From Bacilli bacterium (GTDB taxonomy: Bacteria > Bacillota_I > Bacilli_A > RFN20 > CAG-826): a DNA stretch of 64,000 nucleotides. The notes under the pieces were generated by a model. The model saw only the letters and a program-made list of their open reading frames with translations. It searched no databases and was not told where the DNA came from. Positions 55,776 to 64,000 of the stretch are shown here, piece by piece (positions within the stretch are counted from its first letter, which is position 1; every line of letters begins with the position of its first letter). Both the position numbers and the translations under genes were made by a program. The stretch spans positions 64,816-128,815 of the forward strand of contig JAKSVH010000001.1 of assembly GCA_024408085.1 (NCBI GenBank), given 5' to 3'.

Positions 55776-56972
55776 ATGAAAAAATTCAAAAGAATATTCG
55801 TAATTGTTGCTGACTCAGTTGGTATTGGTGAAGAACCAGATGCAGCTAAGTTTGGTGATGTTGGAACAAATACTTTTGTTCACACAGCAGAAAAATGCGG
55901 TGGACTTAATGTTCCAGTCATGAACTCACTTGGCCTTGGAGATCTTGCTGACATCAAAGGAACAAGCAAAGTTAGCCACCCACATGCCTATTGCGCAAGA
56001 CTTCGCGAAGCCTCAAACGGTAAGGACACAATGACAGGTCACTGGGAAATGATGGGTATTTATACAACCAAACCATTTGTTACATTTACAGACACTGGTT
56101 TCCCAGAAGTTCTTATTAAAGAACTGGAAGAAAAAACTGGCCACAAAGTTATCGGAAACTATGCCGCTAGTGGAACTGAGATTCTGAAAGAATTAGGTGA
56201 AGAACAAATGAGAGATAATTCTCTCATTGTCTATACATCCGCAGACAGCGTACTTCAAATCGCTGCACACGAAGAAGTTACAGGTGTACAAGAATTGTAC
56301 AGATGCTGTGAAATTGCTCGTGAAATCTGCTTAAGACCAGAATATTACGTTGGTAGAGTTATTGCTCGTCCATACGTTGGAAAAGACAAAGACAGTTTCA
56401 AGAGAACTCCAAATAGACATGACTTAGCAGTCTCTCCAAGTGGAATTACTACAATGGACATTCTCAAAGAGAATGGTTATATGGTTTCCTGCGTTGGTAA
56501 GATTGGAGACATCTTCAACCAAGTTGGTGTTGTCAAAACTCAAAAGACGGTTTCTAACATGGATGGAATGGATAAGACAATTGAAGAAGCCAAAAACCAT
56601 AACTTTGAAGGTTTGTGCTTCGTCAACTTAGTTGAATTCGACTCAGAATTCGGCCACAGACGTAACGCACTCGGCTATGGAAAAGCTCTCGAAGAATTCG
56701 ATGTCCGTTTAGGTGAATTACTTGATGTTGTGAAAGATGATGATTTGGTCATCGTTACAGCAGACCACGGTAATGATCCAACCCACACAGGCACAGACCA
56801 CACAAGAGAAAAAGTACCATTCCTTGCTTATAGCAAATCCTTCAAAAATGGTAAATACCTTGAAGAAAGAGAATGCTTTGCAGACATTGGTGCAACAATC
56901 TTAGAAAACTTTGGATTAAAAAAGAGTCCAAATCAAATTGGAAAACCAATTGATGAACTCTTAAACGATTAA
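55776..56972 (+). CDS. deoB: Phosphopentomutase
   Basis: 398 residues. Interconverts (deoxy)ribose-1-phosphate and -5-phosphate, with Mn2+ in the alkaline-phosphatase fold. [39 protein letters not shown] and [25 protein letters not shown] carry the metal and phospho-acceptor residues. GGAG precedes the ATG. Works downstream of pdp (2.4 kb). Converges with the CRP-like gene, overlapping it by 4 nt. Confidence 0.96.
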   Translation: MKKFKRIFVIVADSVGIGEEPDAAKFGDVGTNTFVHTAEKCGGLNVPVMNSLGLGDLADIKGTSKVSHPHAYCARLREASNGKDTMTGHWEMMGIYTTKPFVTFTDTGFPEVLIKELEEKTGHKVIGNYAASGTEILKELGEEQMRDNSLIVYTSADSVLQIAAHEEVTGVQELYRCCEIAREICLRPEYYVGRVIARPYVGKDKDSFKRTPNRHDLAVSPSGITTMDILKENGYMVSCVGKIGDIFNQVGVVKTQKTVSNMDGMDKTIEEAKNHNFEGLCFVNLVEFDSEFGHRRNALGYGKALEEFDVRLGELLDVVKDDDLVIVTADHGNDPTHTGTDHTREKVPFLAYSKSFKNGKYLEERECFADIGATILENFGLKKSPNQIGKPIDELLND

Positions 56973-57559
56973 TCTATTAAATCAATTTGATGAAGGGAAC
57001 GTTTAATAACGTTCTCTTTTTCTAACTTTGTTAGAAGTCTTGATAATGTTTCTCTTTGAAGATGCAAAATACCTGCAAGTTCAGAAACTGATTTAAATTC
57101 AATTTTTCCATTGTGGTTGAATAAATAGAAACGAAGTCTTTCTTCAGCGGATGAATAAGATAGCAGTTTAATGGTTGAGTTAAGCTTTTTACTGAAATTT
57201 GATTGAGCATTCAAATAAGAAATCATAAACTCTTTATTACTTTGTAATAGCAACACTAAATTATCGCGTTTTATTACAACAATTGTTGAATCTTTAGTCG
57301 CAATAACATCACCTTTATAGAACGGATCATCAGAGAAAATTAAGTTATTTCCAAAAACATCATTTTTATGAAGAACATTGTAAATTAATTCTTGACCTTC
57401 AAATGAAGTTGTTGAAATTTTGACTTCTCCTGAAACAACAATAGAAACTGATTCGCATTTTTCATCTTCTCTAAAGAGAATTTCGTTTTTCTTAAGTGTT
57501 TTTACTTCGAGAAGTTTTTTCTCGTCTTTAGATAAATTCAATAAAATATTATTTTCCAT
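56969..57559 (-). CDS. CRP/FNR-family transcriptional regulator
   Basis: 196 residues, shorter than CRP (about 210). The cyclic-nucleotide-binding-type beta roll (about 15-110, [23 protein letters not shown]) lacks the full cAMP pocket and the FNR cysteine cluster, so the signal is unknown. A long helix and winged HTH follow ([31 protein letters not shown]); the recognition helix has R-E-T-L-S-R, close to the CRP type. A perfect palindrome just upstream of its ATG is probably its own site. Divergent from an ABC binding protein gene. Confidence 0.85.
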   Translation of the reverse strand: MENNILLNLSKDEKKLLEVKTLKKNEILFREDEKCESVSIVVSGEVKISTTSFEGQELIYNVLHKNDVFGNNLIFSDDPFYKGDVIATKDSTIVVIKRDNLVLLLQSNKEFMISYLNAQSNFSKKLNSTIKLLSYSSAEERLRFYLFNHNGKIEFKSVSELAGILHLQRETLSRLLTKLEKENVIKRSLHQIDLID

Positions 57560-57567
57560 ACAAATCC

Positions 57568-57581
57568 GTGATTTAAATCAC
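57568..57581. promoter_or_regulatory. CRP/FNR-type palindrome in the divergent promoter
   Basis: GTGATTTAAATCAC, a perfect 14-bp palindrome with the TGTGA/TCACA-like half sites expected for a CRP-family protein. It lies 9 nt upstream of the regulator's ATG, and its centre is about 40-42 bp upstream of the start predicted from TATATT/TATTAT (57602-57609) for the plus-strand gene: autorepression on one side and class II activation on the other. Confidence 0.65.
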
Positions 57582-57634
57582 ATACTTATTATCGAATATT
57601 TTATATTATATGTCCACCAAAAATGGTGAAGATT

Positions 57635-58558
57635 ATGAAACAGACGTTGTTATTATTACTTGCATCAATAGCAATTACGGGTTGTTCTTCTAATGAAGAA
57701 GGAACAAATTTAAGAATTGTTTCTCCAACTGGGGCGCCTGCAGTAGCATTTTACAATTACTCAACAAGTGATAATTTTCAAACCAACTCAGATCCATCAA
57801 ATATCATTCCGATGATGCTTAACGAAACTGTTGATGTTGCAGTTTTACCAACAAATGCTGGTATCCAAGCAATTGTTGGAAAGAAGGTAAATTATAAGAT
57901 TGCTGCAACAATTACCTTTGGTAATATATTTATTGGAGCAACAGGAAATGATGACGATGGCGTTATGGACGCAGATGATTACATTGTTTCGTTCCAACAA
58001 GGCGCTGTTCCAGATAAAATCTTCCATTACGTTTATGGCAACACTTACGACAATGCTTTGCATTACGTTTCTAACGGCCAAGAAGCCGCGAAATGTTTGA
58101 AGACTGGTAAAAACCTAGCCGAAGATGGAAAAGCGGTGGATTACGTTGTTTTAGCTGAGCCAGCTTTAACTACAGTAATTTCATCAACTCCAGGAAGAAC
58201 TGTTTATGCAAATCTTCAAGACCTTTACAAAGTAAAAAGTGGAAATTTGCAAATCTTCCAAGCCTCATTATTTGTAAACAACAAGTTAGAAAGAGATGTA
58301 GTTGATAAATTTTTAGAAGATCTTAAAAAAGACATAAATGTTGGAATCGCAAATCCAGAAATCATTCAACAAGGACTAGCAGCAAACTCTGCAGCCGAAG
58401 CTTTATATGGAATCAAACCTGAACAAGCAAAGGCTGTTACAGCAAATAATAACGGAATGGGTTTAGGTTTTGCTAAAGCAAAGGACAATAAAGAAGCAAT
58501 AGATTTATTCTTATCATTGTTCGGAATAGGAGCAACAAGTGAAGAAATTTATTACTAA
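57635..58558 (+). CDS. ABC transporter substrate-binding lipoprotein (SsuA/ThiY/NMT1-like)
   Basis: 307 residues from the ATG at 57635, chosen because GGTGA lies 5 nt upstream and the product is a clean lipoprotein (MKQTLLLLLASIAITGC). An ATG at 57623 would add four residues. The periplasmic-binding fold has GAPAVAFYNYS and a D-V-A-V-L-P-T-N motif (VDVAVLPTNAG) as in nitrate/sulfonate/thiamine-precursor binding proteins. The ligand is not clear. Possibly activated by the CRP-like protein. Cotranscribed with the permease gene; no ATPase follows. Confidence 0.85.
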   Translation: MKQTLLLLLASIAITGCSSNEEGTNLRIVSPTGAPAVAFYNYSTSDNFQTNSDPSNIIPMMLNETVDVAVLPTNAGIQAIVGKKVNYKIAATITFGNIFIGATGNDDDGVMDADDYIVSFQQGAVPDKIFHYVYGNTYDNALHYVSNGQEAAKCLKTGKNLAEDGKAVDYVVLAEPALTTVISSTPGRTVYANLQDLYKVKSGNLQIFQASLFVNNKLERDVVDKFLEDLKKDINVGIANPEIIQQGLAANSAAEALYGIKPEQAKAVTANNNGMGLGFAKAKDNKEAIDLFLSLFGIGATSEEIYY

Positions 58559-59327
58559 CAAAGCAGTTTTATACATCCTTGGATCCTTGTTCCTTATAGG
58601 ACTTTGGTTCATTGTTTCGGCATGTATCGATAAGAACTCTATGATTTTTCCTGATCCAATTAAAACATTCGGAAGGATGTTTCAGCTCCTTGGAGTAGGC
58701 GACACTTATCGTTATTTAGGATTCTCAATCTTAAGACTTTTGATTGGTTTCGTTATTTCATTTGTAGTTGCATTCCTTTTAGGAATGTTAGTTAACAATA
58801 ATGAACATTTATATAATTTCTTTACGCCTTTAATGACATTCTTTAAGGCTGCACCAACAGCAACATTTGTCTTTTTGTTCATCATCCTTATCGGCGCCAA
58901 GAATGCTCCAATCTTTGTTGTCTTCACAGTGACAATGCCAATCCTTTACGAATCAATCGTTGGAGCTTTTAGAGGAACTGACAAAGCTGTTTTAGCTGCA
59001 GCACAAATTGATGGAGCAAGCAGATTTAAAACAATGATTAAGGTTCAAATACCTTTAGGTATTCCTGTAATTTCTATTGGTGTTGCATCAACATTTGCAA
59101 TGGCATTTAAGATTGAAATCATGGCAGAAATTATTACAGGATTTACAAACGGTGGCCTTGGATCAATGATCCATAATTCACAAGTAGTCAACCCAACAGA
59201 CCTTACAGACATGTTCGCGTATAGCTTGATGGCCATTATTTTAGTGTTATTAATCACAATTTTAGCCTCATTTTTGAAGAAGAAAAACATGCCAAGAAAG
59301 CTTCACAGACGTGAGTATAGTGCATAA
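58539..59327 (+). CDS. ABC transporter permease (SsuC/TauC-like)
   Basis: 262 residues with six predicted membrane segments, starting at a GTG inside the end of the binding-protein gene (20-nt overlap). The BPD-type permease loop that contacts the ATPase is seen as AAAQIDGASRFKTMIKVQIPLGIPVI (EAA motif region at about 150-175). Ends in a basic tail. The ATPase subunit is missing from this operon, which stops at a terminator after this gene, so an ATPase must be encoded elsewhere or shared. Confidence 0.87.
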   Translation: MKKFITNKAVLYILGSLFLIGLWFIVSACIDKNSMIFPDPIKTFGRMFQLLGVGDTYRYLGFSILRLLIGFVISFVVAFLLGMLVNNNEHLYNFFTPLMTFFKAAPTATFVFLFIILIGAKNAPIFVVFTVTMPILYESIVGAFRGTDKAVLAAAQIDGASRFKTMIKVQIPLGIPVISIGVASTFAMAFKIEIMAEIITGFTNGGLGSMIHNSQVVNPTDLTDMFAYSLMAIILVLLITILASFLKKKNMPRKLHRREYSA

Positions 59328-59362
59328 TATTTAGTAGATATTTAGTAGTTTTAATTTGTGGG

Positions 59363-59393
59363 AAACTCACGATTTTGTGGGTTTTCTTTTTAT
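59363..59393 (+). terminator. Terminator of the SBP-permease operon
   Basis: AAACTCAC-GATTTT-GTGGGTTT followed by T-rich sequence. Confidence 0.75.
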
Positions 59394-59426
59394 TTAAATT
59401 GAGAAGTTTATAGATTTTGAGAAAAT

Positions 59427-59452
59427 AAAAAGTCCGAATTAATCGAACTTTT
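59427..59452 (-). terminator. Probable terminator of the yqeG-yqeH-nadD operon
   Basis: AAAAGTCCGA ... TCGAACTTTT inverted repeat with one mismatch, flanked by A and T tracts, about 70 bp beyond the nadD/yqeK stop on the minus strand; symmetrical, so it could work both ways. Confidence 0.6.
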
Positions 59453-59518
59453 CTATATATTTGGTTAACATAATAGTTATTATGCGAAGTTATCTATATT
59501 TTTGGCTTTCCACAAAAC

Positions 59519-60613
59519 TTACTTAAGATACTGGGCAAAACATTCATCAGTTAATTTATTGGTAATATCTTTGTTATGTGCGAGTAAATATTTTTTATTA
59601 TCTTCTAAGGTTGTTAAGAATCCAATTTTCCAGTTTTTCATACAGGCATCGATAAGCCAAGTTGAATCAAATTCTCTGGTTGGCTCAATTTTATCGCATG
59701 CGTATACGACCATTCCGAGCGCGGACATGTTTGCTTTACCTGTGCAATGGAACTTAATTGCGTCTAAAATTTCTGGATCATCAATTCCAAAATCTCTATG
59801 AGCTAAGAACTCACCAATAAATTGGTGATACGCAAAAGGTGGCAAATCCAAGTAGTCAGGATAATGTTCCTTCATTAATGAAATCATGTCTTCACCATCA
59901 TTTTTATATGTTTTTCCAAGATCATGGAATAAAGCTGCGTAGAAATATTTTTCAATTGGTTCAAGATTATTAACTTTTGCAACCTTATAGGTTAAGTTAG
60001 CAACCTCAATTGAGTGGTTTAATCTCTTTTCAGGAAGATATTTAGCGAGTTTCTTTACATAGTAAAGACGATTGCGTTCAATGTAATTCAAAACCTCAAA
60101 AGGAAGATCAATTGACTTCATCTCGCGGATTGCAGATGAACTAACTTCACCGCTTTCATAAAACTCTAAGTCCACCATATCATATTCTTCAATAACTCTG
60201 TTATTGAGTTCAATGCCTGGACGGTTTACAAAGCAAATCTTTGCAAGTTTGCTTAATTCTTTAGCATCCTTCCAATCGCCGAATTTGTTAACTTGATCTG
60301 CTCCAATAAGGAAATAAAGGGTGTCATTCGGGTGAATACTGATTAAATATCTGACTGTGTCAATAGAATAATTGACTTCGTCTTTAGAATTTAATTCATA
60401 TTCACAGATTTCATAGTTAAAAGTTGCATCTTTTAGTGCAATTTTTAACATTTCTAATCTTTGATTAGAAGTTTCTTCTGGTGATTTCCATCTTGGGGAT
60501 TTTGCTGGAACAAAAATAAGAGAAGCATTTAGCTTCTTTGAAGCTGCTTCACTTATTCTTAAATGACCGTTATGGATTGGATCAAAAGTTCCACCAAAAA
60601 TTACAAGATTCAT
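59519..60613 (-). CDS. nadD: NadD-YqeK fusion: nicotinate-nucleotide adenylyltransferase plus HD-domain phosphohydrolase
   Basis: 364 residues in two parts. Residues 1-185 are NadD, which makes deamido-NAD from nicotinate mononucleotide: GGTFDPIHNGHL at 7-18 and VSSSAIRE at 157-164 are the nucleotidyltransferase motifs. Residues about 198-364 are a YqeK-type HD domain (HSIEVANLTYKVA, FHDLGK at 229-234, HQFIGEF, DAIKFHCTG, DKIEPTR), a family shown to hydrolyse diadenosine tetraphosphate. In Bacillus these are two adjacent genes; fused forms are known in Mollicutes. No frameshift. Separated by 2 nt from yqeH. Confidence 0.93.
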   Translation of the reverse strand: MNLVIFGGTFDPIHNGHLRISEAASKKLNASLIFVPAKSPRWKSPEETSNQRLEMLKIALKDATFNYEICEYELNSKDEVNYSIDTVRYLISIHPNDTLYFLIGADQVNKFGDWKDAKELSKLAKICFVNRPGIELNNRVIEEYDMVDLEFYESGEVSSSAIREMKSIDLPFEVLNYIERNRLYYVKKLAKYLPEKRLNHSIEVANLTYKVAKVNNLEPIEKYFYAALFHDLGKTYKNDGEDMISLMKEHYPDYLDLPPFAYHQFIGEFLAHRDFGIDDPEILDAIKFHCTGKANMSALGMVVYACDKIEPTREFDSTWLIDACMKNWKIGFLTTLEDNKKYLLAHNKDITNKLTDECFAQYLK

Positions 60614-60615
60614 AA

Positions 60616-61764
60616 TTAATCGTTTTTGACTTTTGGTCTAGATGTGTAAATCGCGACACCTTTTGGAACGTAGATACGTAATTTTTGGTTGGTTGAGTTA
60701 ATTGTAACCCATCCTAAACCTGCAAATCCGATATCTCTTGCGATTGGTTTCTTATTTTGGAATGTAATATCAAAGATTTCCATATCTTTAGTAGACTTAA
60801 TTCTATTAAGAGATGGATTTAATTGACCTTTTGAGTTCAAAGAGATGAATTTCTTCTCTACATCTGTGATGTGAGACTTACGTAATTGTACATTATCGTG
60901 GAAATAGCATGTAAATGTGGCTTTATCGCCTTCTAATACCTCGATGATGCCTAATCCACCAATGAATAAAGATTGATGCTCAGAAATGGACATTTCACGA
61001 GCCTTAACTGGTTTAGTAAGATAAATTGATTTCAAAGTCTTTGCATCAAGACCAAATAAAATTGAGTTTGTAATTGAAATACCTGGGGTTTCATACATTG
61101 ATGAACGGTTATTTAAAGGAATTTCCATTACTTTAAGATTTGTGCTCTTGTATTCGTGAGTCATGATATTTCCGTTTGAAAGATTTGAATAAATCTTTAA
61201 GAATGCGGAAATAAGAGCAGTTTTACCTGAATCAGATTGACCAATGATAAAGACGTCTTTGCCATTCTTTAATTCGAAGATACGAGTTAAAGTTTCTTGG
61301 ATTGAGTCATCATCTTGTTTGGTTGTAATCATTACATCTTCAGATTTAATCTTTAAACCTGCAACTCTAAATCTATGTGCGACGTATTCGGAAGTGTCAT
61401 AAAGACTTGTTCCTTCTGGAAGAAGGTCGAACTTAGTGCCGACAACTAAAATATTACCACCGCTTATAAGCTCAGTAAGTTCTTTGGAGAATGAAGTTTC
61501 AAATGAGAACAAGTTTACTACGTAAACGATTAAACAACCTTTTTCTTTGGCTTGTTTAATTACTTCGATGAATTCTTCATCGATGTATGGTTCATTGGAA
61601 ACTGATGAGAAACGTTCAGCTTCAAAACATCTGTTACAGAATAAGAAGTTCTGGGTAGGATTTTCTAAGACTTCTTTGTTAACATAGCCTTCCTTAGAAG
61701 GATCATCACATTGAAGTGTTGCACCACAGCTGTAGCATTTTCTGATTTTCTTAATTTGTTCCAT
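60616..61764 (-). CDS. yqeH: Ribosome-assembly GTPase YqeH
   Basis: 382 residues. A circularly permuted GTPase needed for 30S assembly. A zinc-binding start (CYSCG at 10-14 and CNRC at 43-46), then the G motifs in permuted order: G4 GTKFDLLPE before G1 IGQSDSGKTALISAF and G3 YETPGI. The C-terminal part binds RNA in homologues. Overlaps yqeG by 14 nt. aroE and yhbY, which sit between yqeH and nadD in Bacillus, are absent here. Confidence 0.94.
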   Translation of the reverse strand: MEQIKKIRKCYSCGATLQCDDPSKEGYVNKEVLENPTQNFLFCNRCFEAERFSSVSNEPYIDEEFIEVIKQAKEKGCLIVYVVNLFSFETSFSKELTELISGGNILVVGTKFDLLPEGTSLYDTSEYVAHRFRVAGLKIKSEDVMITTKQDDDSIQETLTRIFELKNGKDVFIIGQSDSGKTALISAFLKIYSNLSNGNIMTHEYKSTNLKVMEIPLNNRSSMYETPGISITNSILFGLDAKTLKSIYLTKPVKAREMSISEHQSLFIGGLGIIEVLEGDKATFTCYFHDNVQLRKSHITDVEKKFISLNSKGQLNPSLNRIKSTKDMEIFDITFQNKKPIARDIGFAGLGWVTINSTNQKLRIYVPKGVAIYTSRPKVKND

Positions 61765-62284
61765 TGATTTCTCTCCAATCTTTAAGCAAATGCTTTTTAT
61801 TTAGTTTTCTTCTTAACGGATTATCGAATAAACGATTGAATCTTGTTGTTGGCTGATCTTCTTCCACTAATTTCTCAGTCAACACACTTCTAATTCCTGC
61901 TCCATTAGCGCAGCTAATGTCGGTGACAATCTGATCACCAATTAAGATAACCTCATGTCTGTAGATTTTTAATCCTTTAAGCTTTCTAAGTAACTTCTTA
62001 GAAAAAGGTTTTGCAAGTTTTGACATAAATCTAACGCCAAGAGCTCTCGCATATTTTGTGACCCTTTTTCCGGTGTTGTTTGATGTGATAATTAACTCGA
62101 TTCCTTCCGTTAATAAATCCTCTTTGAGATCTATTACTCTTTTTGAAGGTGTTGCAGTCTTGTAAGAATCAAGAGTATTATCTAGGTCAACCAAGATGAA
62201 TTTTACACCCAATTCTTTGTAGAATGAAACATCGATTTCAAAAATCGATTGAGCATGTGCGAAAGGAATCAAGCGTTTCCACAT
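61751..62284 (-). CDS. yqeG: YqeG family HAD phosphatase
   Basis: 177 residues from the ATG at 62284 (MWKRLIPFAHAQSIFEID, the usual start). HAD superfamily IIIA: the nucleophile motif is VDLDNTLDSYK, the Thr/Ser motif is IITSNNTGKR, the Lys is in KLAKPFSKK and the acidic motif is LIGDQIVTDI. Related to mitochondrial phosphatidylglycerophosphate phosphatase; the bacterial substrate is not settled from sequence. TATAAT ends 7 nt before the ATG and there is no Shine-Dalgarno. Confidence 0.9.
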   Translation of the reverse strand: MWKRLIPFAHAQSIFEIDVSFYKELGVKFILVDLDNTLDSYKTATPSKRVIDLKEDLLTEGIELIITSNNTGKRVTKYARALGVRFMSKLAKPFSKKLLRKLKGLKIYRHEVILIGDQIVTDISCANGAGIRSVLTEKLVEEDQPTTRFNRLFDNPLRRKLNKKHLLKDWREINGTN

Positions 62285-62291
62285 AGTCAAA

Positions 62292-62297
62292 ATTATA
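62292..62297 (-). promoter_or_regulatory. TATAAT box 7 nt before the yqeG start
   Basis: On the minus strand TATAAT is followed by 7 nt and the ATG at 62284; no RBS. Another leaderless-type arrangement. Confidence 0.5.
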
Positions 62298-62352
62298 CAC
62301 TATTTTTAGAAAAATAATACTTTTCTAACAAGTAATATAAATCGCGTATATG

Positions 62353-62381
62353 AAAAAAGCGCCCAATTTGAGCGCTTTTTT
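62353..62381 (-). terminator. Terminator of parC
   Basis: AAAAAAGCGC ... GCGCTTTTTT, symmetrical A and T tracts, 14 nt beyond the parC stop on the minus strand. Confidence 0.88.
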
Positions 62382-62394
62382 GATGAAATTTTAA

Positions 62395-64000
62395 TTAAGC
62401 TTCATCATCGTCATCAAAGATGGAGATCTGGGTGTAACCATTTACTGGTTCATCCTCTTCTTCCTTCTTAGAAGGAACTTGCCCGACAACTTCTTCCTCT
62501 TTTACCTTCTCTTCTTCTGGAATTACTCTAGCGTGAGATTCGGTATTTGCGAGGATTCTATCATGGCCTTCAATAAAGGCAATTTCGAGTCTATTTTTCT
62601 TACCAATATTTACGGATTCGTGGCAATAGTAATCCATTGGAGTTAAATGATAATCATTAACTTCAATGTCTTGTATTGCTTTCATATTTGTTAAGAAATG
62701 GAGCAAATTCTTTTCAAGCGAAGTATCAAGTTTGAATGCATAGACAAGTTTGTGTTCATCAGATTTGAATGTTTTGAAGACCTGGCTTGGCTTACCTAAA
62801 CGGTTCACTAAATTGGTCTTTTCTGGATCGTAAATTCTGATACAAGCTTTGTCGGTAATTAAGCAAACTTTTCCATCAACCTTATCCGATGGATAAGCAA
62901 TGATATTAACAATCTCTGCGGAACCAAGTTTTGAAATGCCCTTAACACCACCGCTTCTCATGCCTGCTGCAGGAAGTTCATTTTCATTGTAGAATGTGGC
63001 ATTTCCGTCGCTTGTGAAGATCATTAAATTACTGTCTCCATCAGTGAATGCAACATCAGCAAGTTCGTCATCAGAAAGTAGTTTCATACAAATAAGTGGT
63101 TTTGAATAACGAACAACTGAGAAATCCTGTAAGGATAAACGTTTGATTTGACCACGTTTTGAAATCAAAACAAAGAACAAATCATCTCTAAATTTCTCAA
63201 TTACGTATGCACGCACAATTTTTTCATTAGGATTTAAATTAATTAAGTAGTTAATGTGGCTGCCTTCTTCTTTCCATTTGCATGATTTAATTTCATACAC
63301 TGGAATATAGAGGAAGTTTCCTAAATTTGTAAAACAAATTAGGAAGTCGGTAGTCATTGCGCTACCGCTATAAACACAAACATCGCCATCTTTCATACCT
63401 GGAAGAGGATTATCACCACTTGATTTGTATGATTTGATGGATGATTGTTTGATGTATCCGTCACGAGTGACTGCAAGCATAACTTCTTCTTTTGCAATGA
63501 GGTCACGAACATCGATTTGTTGGTTACCGTCTTTCTCAATAATTTGAGTTTTTCTTTCATAACCATAAGCATTAGAAATCTTTCTCAAATCAGAGACCAA
63601 AAGTCTGTTAAGTTTGCTTCTATCTTCAAGGATTCCGTTTAAGAATTCGATGTTAGCTTCTAAGTCTCTCTTTTCGTTCTCTAATATAGTAATATCAGTG
63701 TTAGACAACTTATAAAGTTGTAACATAACGATAGCTTCACTTTGTGCATCGTTAAATCCGAACTTATTTTGGATGTTAATTTTGGCGTCTTGTTTATCTT
63801 TTGAAGCTCGAATTGTGTCCACAACTTGATCCAAAATTGAGATAGCTTTTATTAAGCCATTTACGATGTCCAAACGTGATTTTGATTTGTTCAAATCGTG
63901 GGTTGAACGACGTGTAATAACATCAACTTGGTGATCGATGTAGCAATCAACAAAATCAAGTAAGTTCATGGTCTTTGGTGAGCCATTTACAATGGCCACC
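62395..64000 (-). CDS. parC: DNA topoisomerase IV subunit A (3' part)
   Basis: The last 534 codons; the gene runs in from the right edge, and the GTG at 63999 is an internal valine, not a start. Seen are the end of the breakage-reunion domain and the coiled-coil gate (SEAIVMLQLYKLSNTDITILENEKRDLEANI), then the C-terminal six-bladed DNA-wrapping domain. That domain lacks a canonical GyrA box and has blades like GDNPLPGMKDGDVCVYSGS, which together with NTDIT favours ParC over GyrA. The tail is very acidic with a VKEEEVVGQVPSKKEEEDE stretch. The catalytic tyrosine is outside the window. Confidence 0.88.
   Translation of the reverse strand, partial: VAIVNGSPKTMNLLDFVDCYIDHQVDVITRRSTHDLNKSKSRLDIVNGLIKAISILDQVVDTIRASKDKQDAKINIQNKFGFNDAQSEAIVMLQLYKLSNTDITILENEKRDLEANIEFLNGILEDRSKLNRLLVSDLRKISNAYGYERKTQIIEKDGNQQIDVRDLIAKEEVMLAVTRDGYIKQSSIKSYKSSGDNPLPGMKDGDVCVYSGSAMTTDFLICFTNLGNFLYIPVYEIKSCKWKEEGSHINYLINLNPNEKIVRAYVIEKFRDDLFFVLISKRGQIKRLSLQDFSVVRYSKPLICMKLLSDDELADVAFTDGDSNLMIFTSDGNATFYNENELPAAGMRSGGVKGISKLGSAEIVNIIAYPSDKVDGKVCLITDKACIRIYDPEKTNLVNRLGKPSQVFKTFKSDEHKLVYAFKLDTSLEKNLLHFLTNMKAIQDIEVNDYHLTPMDYYCHESVNIGKKNRLEIAFIEGHDRILANTESHARVIPEEEKVKEEEVVGQVPSKKEEEDEPVNGYTQISIFDDDDEA

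Noticed and set aside
57611-57630. Small inverted repeat CACCA...TGGTG around the upstream ATG of the binding-protein gene as a riboswitch-like element
   Set aside because: Only five base pairs, no alternative structure and no terminator; it may simply overlap the start region.

Overview
The window is a 64 kb piece of a low-GC, gene-dense bacterial chromosome that reads with the standard bacterial code: TGA is a stop at tight ATGA-type junctions and Trp is TGG. The L27 N-terminal extension with its Prp protease, an ala T-box leader, the YqeG/YqeH/NadD-YqeK block, DUF1846, DUF1292, GreA and bifunctional Rel all point to the Firmicutes (Bacilli). The small operons, the NadD-YqeK fusion and the many Ig-like lipoproteins suggest an uncultured, Mollicutes-related gut lineage. 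The placement is inference; there is no rRNA gene here to confirm it. I see no IS element, prophage, CRISPR array, tRNA or rRNA gene.

Layout. 1-2.3 kb: tail of an unrecognised gene, a PlsC acyltransferase and a convergent rRNA m5C methyltransferase. 2.4-5.3 kb: pdp-dtd-mnmA. 5.4-6.7 kb: an AlbA_2 regulator behind a striking operator array. 6.7-10.1 kb (minus): a TrpXYZ-like ABC importer preceded by what looks like a ribosome-mediated attenuator with a Phe/Tyr-rich leader peptide. 10.1-18.1 kb: a MarR regulator and two large secreted C11 (clostripain) proteases with Ig-like domains. 18.1-25.9 kb: DUF1846, a compact T-box leader, an unknown membrane-anchored protein, alaS-ruvX-DUF1292, greA, a 58-residue hydrophobic peptide coupled to radC. 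26-33 kb: acyltransferase 3, rplU-prp-rpmA with leader, obg, nadE, ruvAB. 33.0-33.1 kb (minus): a short structured RNA with its own promoter and terminator. 33.3-42.1 kb: secDF, recJ and four secreted or lipoprotein genes, three in a tandem cassette array. 42.2-57 kb: rel, hisS-aspS, tkt-asp23-nusB-xseAB-dxs, dinB-xerD-deoB. 57-59.3 kb: a CRP/FNR-family regulator divergent from an ABC binding protein and permease. 59.5-64 kb (minus): yqeG-yqeH-nadD/yqeK and the 3' part of parC.

Most genes are housekeeping. The accessory interest lies in (a) the importer with the Phe/Tyr leader beside two secreted proteases and a MarR regulator, which would make sense as protein breakdown plus aromatic amino acid uptake; (b) the orphan RNA at 33.1 kb; (c) the phased operator array of the AlbA_2 gene; and (d) repeated use of promoters lying 6-12 bp before a start codon that has no Shine-Dalgarno sequence, as if leaderless initiation were common.
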